Part shown: positions 14,197 to 17,852 of the stretch, piece by piece
How the letters are laid out: the number at the start of each line of letters is the position of its first letter
Position numbering within the stretch: position 1 is the stretch's first letter
DNA from: JAVBLV01 sp031553195
GTDB taxonomy: Bacteria; Bacteroidota; Bacteroidia; Bacteroidales; P3
NCBI GenBank assembly: GCA_031553195.1
Contig: JAVBLV010000031.1
Location: 1 to 17,852, forward strand
Length of the DNA: 17,852 nucleotides
Reading direction: 5' to 3'
Notes under the pieces: generated by a model
The model's database searches: none
Told to the model about the DNA's origin: nothing
Seen by the model: only the letters and a program-made list of their open reading frames with translations
Program-made: the position numbers and the translations under genes

Positions 14197-14454
14197 TTAA
14201 GAATTTTTCGTTTCGTTTTCTACAGGCGAAGAATCATTTTGTTCTACATATTCCTGCATTTTAGGCTTTTCGTCCGACAAATGGTCTTCAATTCCATTAA
14301 CCGCTTTTTTGTATTCTTTTACCCCTTTGCCTAAGCCTCTCATGAGTTCGGGAATTTTCTTACCGCCGAAGAAGATTAGTACTACCAAAAGGATAACAAA
14401 GATTTCTTGCCCGCCAATCATGCCGGCTAATTGAATTTGTGGTTCTGTATACAT
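14197..14454 (-). CDS. tatA: twin-arginine translocase subunit TatA/TatE
   Basis: An 85-residue protein with the TatA plan: a short N-terminus, one membrane helix (about residues 16-30, QEIFVILLVVLIFFGG), the FGGKKIPE hinge, an amphipathic helix (LMRGLGKGVKEYKKAVNG) and an acidic tail. TatA oligomers form the pore that TatC opens for folded cargo. The start MYTEPQIQLAGMIGG is used because upstream in-frame codons overlap the preceding gene and do not look like TatA. No TatB is seen, as in other minimal systems. Confidence 0.93.
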   Translation of the reverse strand: MYTEPQIQLAGMIGGQEIFVILLVVLIFFGGKKIPELMRGLGKGVKEYKKAVNGIEDHLSDEKPKMQEYVEQNDSSPVENETKNS

Positions 14455-14474
14455 TCTATTTTTGAATTTTAGGT

Positions 14475-14759
14475 TTAAACTGATTTTGAATTGATGACAA
14501 GGAAAATTTCGTTGGTTTGGAAGTTGATTTCCCAATTCCCATCGGGATGGCTTTCCCAATTATATTTCATTCCCATATTGTCCCACCATTGTTGGAAACG
14601 GGTACCGGTATCGCCCATGTCTTTTACCAATTTTTCATACAATGCAGTATTATCTGCTGTGAGGATTTTCGACAATTCCGCCAAGCCGTTTTTCCGTTCA
14701 AACAAGGCTTGAATTTCGTTTTTTTCTTCTTCGCTTACTTGGCCTATTAATTTCTTCAT
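14475..14759 (-). CDS. CXXX-repeat peptide modification system small protein
   Basis: A 94-residue soluble protein (MKKLIGQVSEEEKNEIQALF ... LYEKLVKDMGDTGTRFQQWW, then DNMGMKYNWES). It resembles the small accessory protein that NCBI's family naming places beside CXXX-repeat radical SAM maturases; I recognise it by its FQ(Q/S)WWD pattern and its position. It is mostly helical at the N-terminus with a short beta-like C-terminal part (GNWEINFQTNEIFLVI). A role as a precursor-binding helper or leader-recognition partner is a guess. It is eleven bases from the SPASM-only partner and 20 bases from tatA. Confidence 0.75.
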   Translation of the reverse strand: MKKLIGQVSEEEKNEIQALFERKNGLAELSKILTADNTALYEKLVKDMGDTGTRFQQWWDNMGMKYNWESHPDGNWEINFQTNEIFLVINSKSV

Positions 14760-14770
14760 ATTGGGTTAAA

Positions 14771-15721
14771 TTAAAATTGTTCTCTTACATCGAAAGGATC
14801 TAAATAATCAATGCCAGGAATTTCCATCTCTTGGAAATAACCGACAGGTTGTAATTCCTTCAACAGATTTTCGCTTGCATTGCGTTCCAAATGGGCGACC
14901 ACACATTGTTCATGCGAAGGTGTATTGACTTCCAAGGTAGTTTTTCTGTTCAACCAAACACATCGTTTGCATTGGTAAGCATCGCAAATGCGGCACAAAG
15001 GGGCGTATTCCAATTTGTAAAGTTGTGGATTTTTAATATCCAAGCCGGTTTCTAGATTGCCAACTGTTTCATTTTCGTTCTCAAAATAAAAAGCCGGACA
15101 GATATAGAAATTTCCATTAGGCGCTAAAGTGATATTTTCGTTTCCGGCATTGCAATTGTTCATGTTTTTCAACAATACGCGGTCGGTAAGAAGATTGATT
15201 TGCGGAACTTTTCCGTTGCGATAGGTTTGGTTAATTACGGAACCGAATCCCGAAAGCCATTCTTTATAAGTTGCAAAATCATCATCGGTAAATGTTTCAA
15301 TATCTGTAATGATGATATTTAAACGGATTACTTTATCTGCCAAACTCTTCAAATTTTCTTGTTGTTTGAAAAGTTCTTCTTTATTTGTCCGCAGAACAAA
15401 AATCTTGTCTTTGTTTTTTTCTATTTTTTCAGCAGAAAACTCTTTGCAGGAATGGAATACCAACACATCGCCAGAGACTGTATCTTTCGATTCCGAAGGA
15501 ATAATTTTTACGTGGTCGATGGTCTCGATTTCTTTTTTGTACTCGTCCGGAATTTCATACGAAGGATACACAAGCTGAACCATCAGGTTTTGCTTCATAG
15601 CAAAAAGGATCCCTGCTTTCAGGTCAGCCAAAGAAATAAGTCGCTTTTCAGTGTGGTTATTATTGTAATGACAATAGGATGTAGAAGTGTCATCCAACAA
15701 AATAATTAAATATTGTAGCAT
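14771..15721 (-). CDS. CXXX-repeat peptide maturase, SPASM-like partner without the radical SAM cluster
   Basis: A 316-residue protein. Its C-terminal part has a SPASM-type Cys array: NCNAGNENITLAPNGNFYIC (Cys190, Cys208), then VGNL, CRICDAYQCKRC (Cys243, 246, 251, 254) and a final Cys273. This would bind one or two auxiliary [4Fe-4S] clusters. The N-terminal half (LQYLIILLDDTSTSYCHYNN; VYPSYEIPDEYKKEIETI) has no CxxxCxxC, so it cannot cleave SAM itself. The match is to the 'CXXX repeat peptide maturase' family. It begins four bases after the radical SAM gene stop, so translational coupling is likely. It may act as an electron relay or substrate clamp for that enzyme; this is inference. Confidence 0.78.
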   Translation of the reverse strand: MLQYLIILLDDTSTSYCHYNNNHTEKRLISLADLKAGILFAMKQNLMVQLVYPSYEIPDEYKKEIETIDHVKIIPSESKDTVSGDVLVFHSCKEFSAEKIEKNKDKIFVLRTNKEELFKQQENLKSLADKVIRLNIIITDIETFTDDDFATYKEWLSGFGSVINQTYRNGKVPQINLLTDRVLLKNMNNCNAGNENITLAPNGNFYICPAFYFENENETVGNLETGLDIKNPQLYKLEYAPLCRICDAYQCKRCVWLNRKTTLEVNTPSHEQCVVAHLERNASENLLKELQPVGYFQEMEIPGIDYLDPFDVREQF

Positions 15722-15725
15722 AGTC

Positions 15726-16906
15726 CTATTCTTTTTCAGTGTTTTCCAATTCTAATTTTCGGTACAATTTGTTCCAATAGTAATTATTGGCTCTTACGCG
15801 GGCTTTGTGCATTTTGCAAATGGCTGTGGAACGTTGGTAAACCGTATTGGTTTCGGCAGCATCGTAATTTTCGCCCTGACACCAAGCGCAACCTTGAGCA
15901 ACTGTACAATCGATGCATTCCTGTGAACTTTGCGTGCAACGGTCGAGCGTGAGGAATGGCCGCAAACGGTTGGGGTTAATTCCGTCGTAAACATTGCCCA
16001 CCATCCAGGCCTTTTTGTCGCGAAGCGAATATTGGGCAAAACGGACACAAGGATAAAAATTCCCTTCCGAATCCACTGCCAGCATTCTGCCCGAACCGCA
16101 CCAATTTTGATTATCAAACACCTTATCAAGTGGTTTTCCTAACGTTTCGGAAAAGAAAGAACAAACATATTCTTTATAATATCCTTTTTCAATAATGGCA
16201 TCGGCCAATTGCACGAGTTGTTCTTCAAACAACATATCGTCGCCCTCTTCCCATACGCTTTCGAAAATGCAGTTGATATTTACTTCTTTGATCCCAAGAC
16301 AGTACAAATGCAATACGCTTTCTTTGATATAAGGAATATCAGGGCTGCTAATGGTTACTTTGGTTCCGGCATGAGGGAATTGTTCCAACCAAAGGGGGAT
16401 TTTCTCGACCGTATCATCATAAGAACCTTTGCTATTTTTGTAAACCCTGTTTAAATCGTGTTTTTCCCTTGTGCCGTCAATGGTTATACCTATACTTACA
16501 TGATTGTAATTTTTCTTGATGTAGTTTTGTACTTTCTCATCATCGTACATCAATCCGTTGGTAGAAAAGCTAAAACGATAGGAATTGAACCATGGATGAT
16601 TTTTTTCGTACAATTGTACTTTAATGTAGTCGCAGATTTTGTCAATCAGTTCAATTTCCAAAAACGGTTCGCCTCCAATGAAATCGAAAATCACAGAATC
16701 TTCGTTGAATAAATGCCGATTCTTTTCGTCCAACAAATAATCAACGGTTTTCTTCGCAATATCAAAACCCATGCGTTCCTTTTCGTTCTTCCCAACAAGG
16801 TAACAGTATTTGCAAGCCAATTGACAATCTTTAGTAACGATAAAAGTAATATTTTTTGCTATGCCGTCTTGCCAAGCAATGCTTCCCCCCCCCTTGTAAT
16901 TTCCAT
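15726..16906 (-). CDS. radical SAM/SPASM peptide maturase, CXXX-repeat target family; 5' end out of frame
   Basis: The best start is the ATG at 16904-16906, eight bases after the lipoprotein stop (MEIT...). From it, nine G residues put the reading out of frame and a TAG follows within 16 codons. With one more G, a 393-residue enzyme results. Its radical SAM cluster CQLACKYC (Cys28, 32, 35), GGEP at 78-81 and SPASM Cys (270, 287, 324, 331, 334, 340, 343, 364) are all in place. It would abstract a hydrogen from the precursor and make thioether or similar links to Cys. The only in-frame canonical start without the correction, TTG at 16820, lies inside the cluster motif and loses Cys28. Either the gene is switchable, broken, or the run length is misread. 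Confidence 0.85.
16885..16893 (-). repeat. run of nine G at codon 5 of the radical SAM maturase gene
   Basis: Nine consecutive G on the coding strand start 14 bases into the gene. Ten or seven would restore the frame from the ATG. Such tracts slip readily in replication, and they are also common sites of sequencing error. An alternative repair is one extra G beside the ATG (ATGGGAAATTAC), which gives MGNYKGGGS in the same downstream frame. Confidence 0.9.
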
Positions 16907-16914
16907 ATTACAAT

Positions 16915-17343
16915 TTACTTAGTAAATGTTGCTTTTTCGTAATATTCTTCATTTCCATCCTTTTCAGACCATTCAATAATCAGTTCCGAGGAAGTCAGTT
17001 TCAATACTTTTGCTGAAAGTATTTCTTTACAATCAATGCAATTAATATTCAAGTACTCTTTTTCATATGTCCATGTCATTTTATGACCACTACCATGATT
17101 AATATAGCCTCCACGACATGTATAGTCGGAATAAAAAGTTATATCATCTCCATCGTCGCTCCATTCATCTGTAATAACTCCGTTTATTTTTGTATAGCCC
17201 TCTATATGTTTCCCTTGCCAAGCTCCTATCAGATCCGAAGAACTTCCTGTATCATCGTCTTTTTTACAAGAAGAAATTGATAAGATAAGCACGGATATAA
17301 CTATGAGTCCAACTACTATTTTAAATAAATTTTTCATTGTCAT
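16915..17343 (-). CDS. lipocalin-like lipoprotein of the CXXX-peptide operon
   Basis: A 142-residue protein with a signal peptide (IVVGLIVISVLILSISSC) ending in a lipobox-like SSC, then KKDDDTGSSS, an acidic stretch typical of exported Bacteroidota lipoproteins. The mature part is beta-rich (LIGAWQGKHIEGYTKINGVI; ITFYSDYTCRGGYINHGSGH; MTWTYEKEYLNINC), resembling short lipocalin-like domains. It includes a CxxC (CIDC). It lies between the precursor and maturase genes, 27 and 8 bases away, so it is surely co-transcribed. Possible roles are binding, shielding or immunity toward the mature peptide; none can be shown. The preceding ATG (MTMKN) and the next one, two codons on, are both usable starts. 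Confidence 0.7.
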   Translation of the reverse strand: MTMKNLFKIVVGLIVISVLILSISSCKKDDDTGSSSDLIGAWQGKHIEGYTKINGVITDEWSDDGDDITFYSDYTCRGGYINHGSGHKMTWTYEKEYLNINCIDCKEILSAKVLKLTSSELIIEWSEKDGNEEYYEKATFTK

Positions 17344-17370
17344 AAGAATTGATAAATACGTTGCTTTATT

Positions 17371-17703
17371 TTAATTTTTTACGCCATAATTACAATAACC
17401 TTTGCAAGTACCCTTACAAGAAGAATAACATGCGTTTACACAACCAGATTTACAAGATGAAGGATAATATAAAGAATTGCCAGTACATGCGGAAGCACAG
17501 TTTTGAGAACAACTACCACCACAACGATTTGAGCAACCTGAACAACTATTACTACTATTAGGATTATTATTCCCATCCTCGTCGTCAGGTTCGCAAGATG
17601 TAAACAATGAGCCTAAAACGCTGAATCCAATTATAGGTAATACTGCAACAGCCGCTTTTTTAAAGAATTCTCTTCTTGATTGAATTTCTTCATTTTTTTT
17701 CAT
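17371..17703 (-). CDS. CXXX-repeat precursor peptide with Tat signal
   Basis: A 110-residue protein. Residues 9-16 (SRREFFKK) are a textbook twin-arginine motif, followed by a hydrophobic stretch (about 17-35) and LFTSC, a lipobox-like end with Cys37. The acidic EPDDEDG and an Asn/Ser linker follow. The core has twelve Cys at 54, 57, 61, 65, 69, 73, 84, 88, 92, 96, 100 and 104: spacing CxxC once, then CxxxC repeated, broken only by TGNSLYYPSS between 73 and 84. It ends NYGVKN. It is the first gene of the operon, the expected place for a radical SAM target. The ATG at 17703 is preferred over a TTG three codons upstream. There is no double-Gly leader, so export and processing do not follow the usual ABC-peptidase route. 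Confidence 0.85.
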   Translation of the reverse strand: MKKNEEIQSRREFFKKAAVAVLPIIGFSVLGSLFTSCEPDDEDGNNNPNSSNSCSGCSNRCGGSCSQNCASACTGNSLYYPSSCKSGCVNACYSSCKGTCKGYCNYGVKN

Positions 17704-17787
17704 GTCCAACAATCAATAGTCCGTTACTTTTAATGTTAAATATCTATAAATCAATCAATTAAATGACATTTTAATTTGTTTAAGTCG

Positions 17788-17844
17788 CTGAAAATCAGTA
17801 ATTTTATAGTTTATTCTACTATCCTATTCAGTTATGATTTTCAG
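17788..17844. promoter_or_regulatory. inverted repeat upstream of the CXXX-peptide operon
   Basis: ctgaaaatca (17788-17797) and tgattttcag (17835-17844) are exact ten-base inverted arms 37 bases apart, starting 84 bases before the precursor ATG. It could be an operator for a dimeric regulator or the end of an element. No full TAnnTTTG box was found between it and the gene. Confidence 0.3.
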
Positions 17845-17852
17845 GACTCAAA

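Noticed and set aside
14455..14559. A longer TatA start, 35 codons upstream
   Set aside because: The extension overlaps the preceding CXXX-system gene and does not resemble TatA; the ATG at 14454 gives a standard TatA N-terminus.
17371..17560. The regular 12-base periodicity looked like a short tandem or CRISPR-like array
   Set aside because: The period comes from Cys codons every fourth residue of the precursor. There are no identical repeats with spacers.

Overview
The window looks like a Bacteroidota chromosome, probably Bacteroidales. Many genes are preceded by Bacteroides-type -7 boxes (TAnnTTTG). The gene content fits too: NrfH/NrfA followed by Ccs1-CcsA, an IPExxxVDY-family protein, a DASS transporter with two RCK-C domains, a Bacteroidales MobA/MobC-type protein, and a Bacteroidota-style CXXX-repeat peptide system. 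Pseudogenes are frequent, so the genome may be decaying or heavily shuffled. A host- or protist-associated member of the group is possible but cannot be shown from this sequence.

Layout. (1) Positions 1-1930 are a scrambled accessory zone: the start of an unrecognised gene running off the left edge, a truncated YjbR gene, a 153-bp MITE-like element, a truncated GNAT gene, an intact SMR exporter, a Crp-like regulator and a truncated VOC gene. (2) Positions 2050-7208 form one minus-strand respiratory block: nrfH, nrfA, ccs1, ccsA and a YgbA-type nitric-oxide-linked gene. This covers ammonifying nitrite reduction plus the haem-attachment machinery it needs. The block contains four copies of a palindromic 'cgtcattgcgag' repeat. 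Two of them lie inside the ccs1 and ccsA reading frames and are translated in frame. A broken GIY-YIG gene lies between nrfA and ccs1. (3) Positions 7258-9411 are another graveyard (second MITE-like copy, NimA-like, AAA-ATPase and FMN-reductase fragments) around an intact SAM methyltransferase. (4) Positions 9478-12636 carry ordinary genes: IPExxxVDY protein, rlmH and a DASS/SLC13 transporter. (5) Positions 12902-13333 hold a broken mobilisation gene. (6) Positions 13363-17703 are a tightly packed seven-gene minus-strand operon and the highlight of the window.

That operon reads: a Cys-rich precursor peptide, a lipocalin-like lipoprotein, a radical SAM/SPASM maturase, a SPASM-only partner, a small CXXX-system protein, tatA and tatC. 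The precursor has a twin-arginine signal (SRREFF), a lipobox-like Cys, an acidic linker and twelve Cys spaced almost entirely as CxxxC. The simplest model is a ribosomally made, post-translationally modified peptide. It would be cross-linked in the cytoplasm by the radical SAM enzyme, exported already folded by a dedicated Tat translocase, and perhaps lipid-anchored at the cell surface. The maturase gene is out of frame at its 5' end beside a run of nine G residues. As it stands, no canonical start yields a protein with the complete CxxxCxxC cluster. This could be phase variation, inactivation or a sequencing error.
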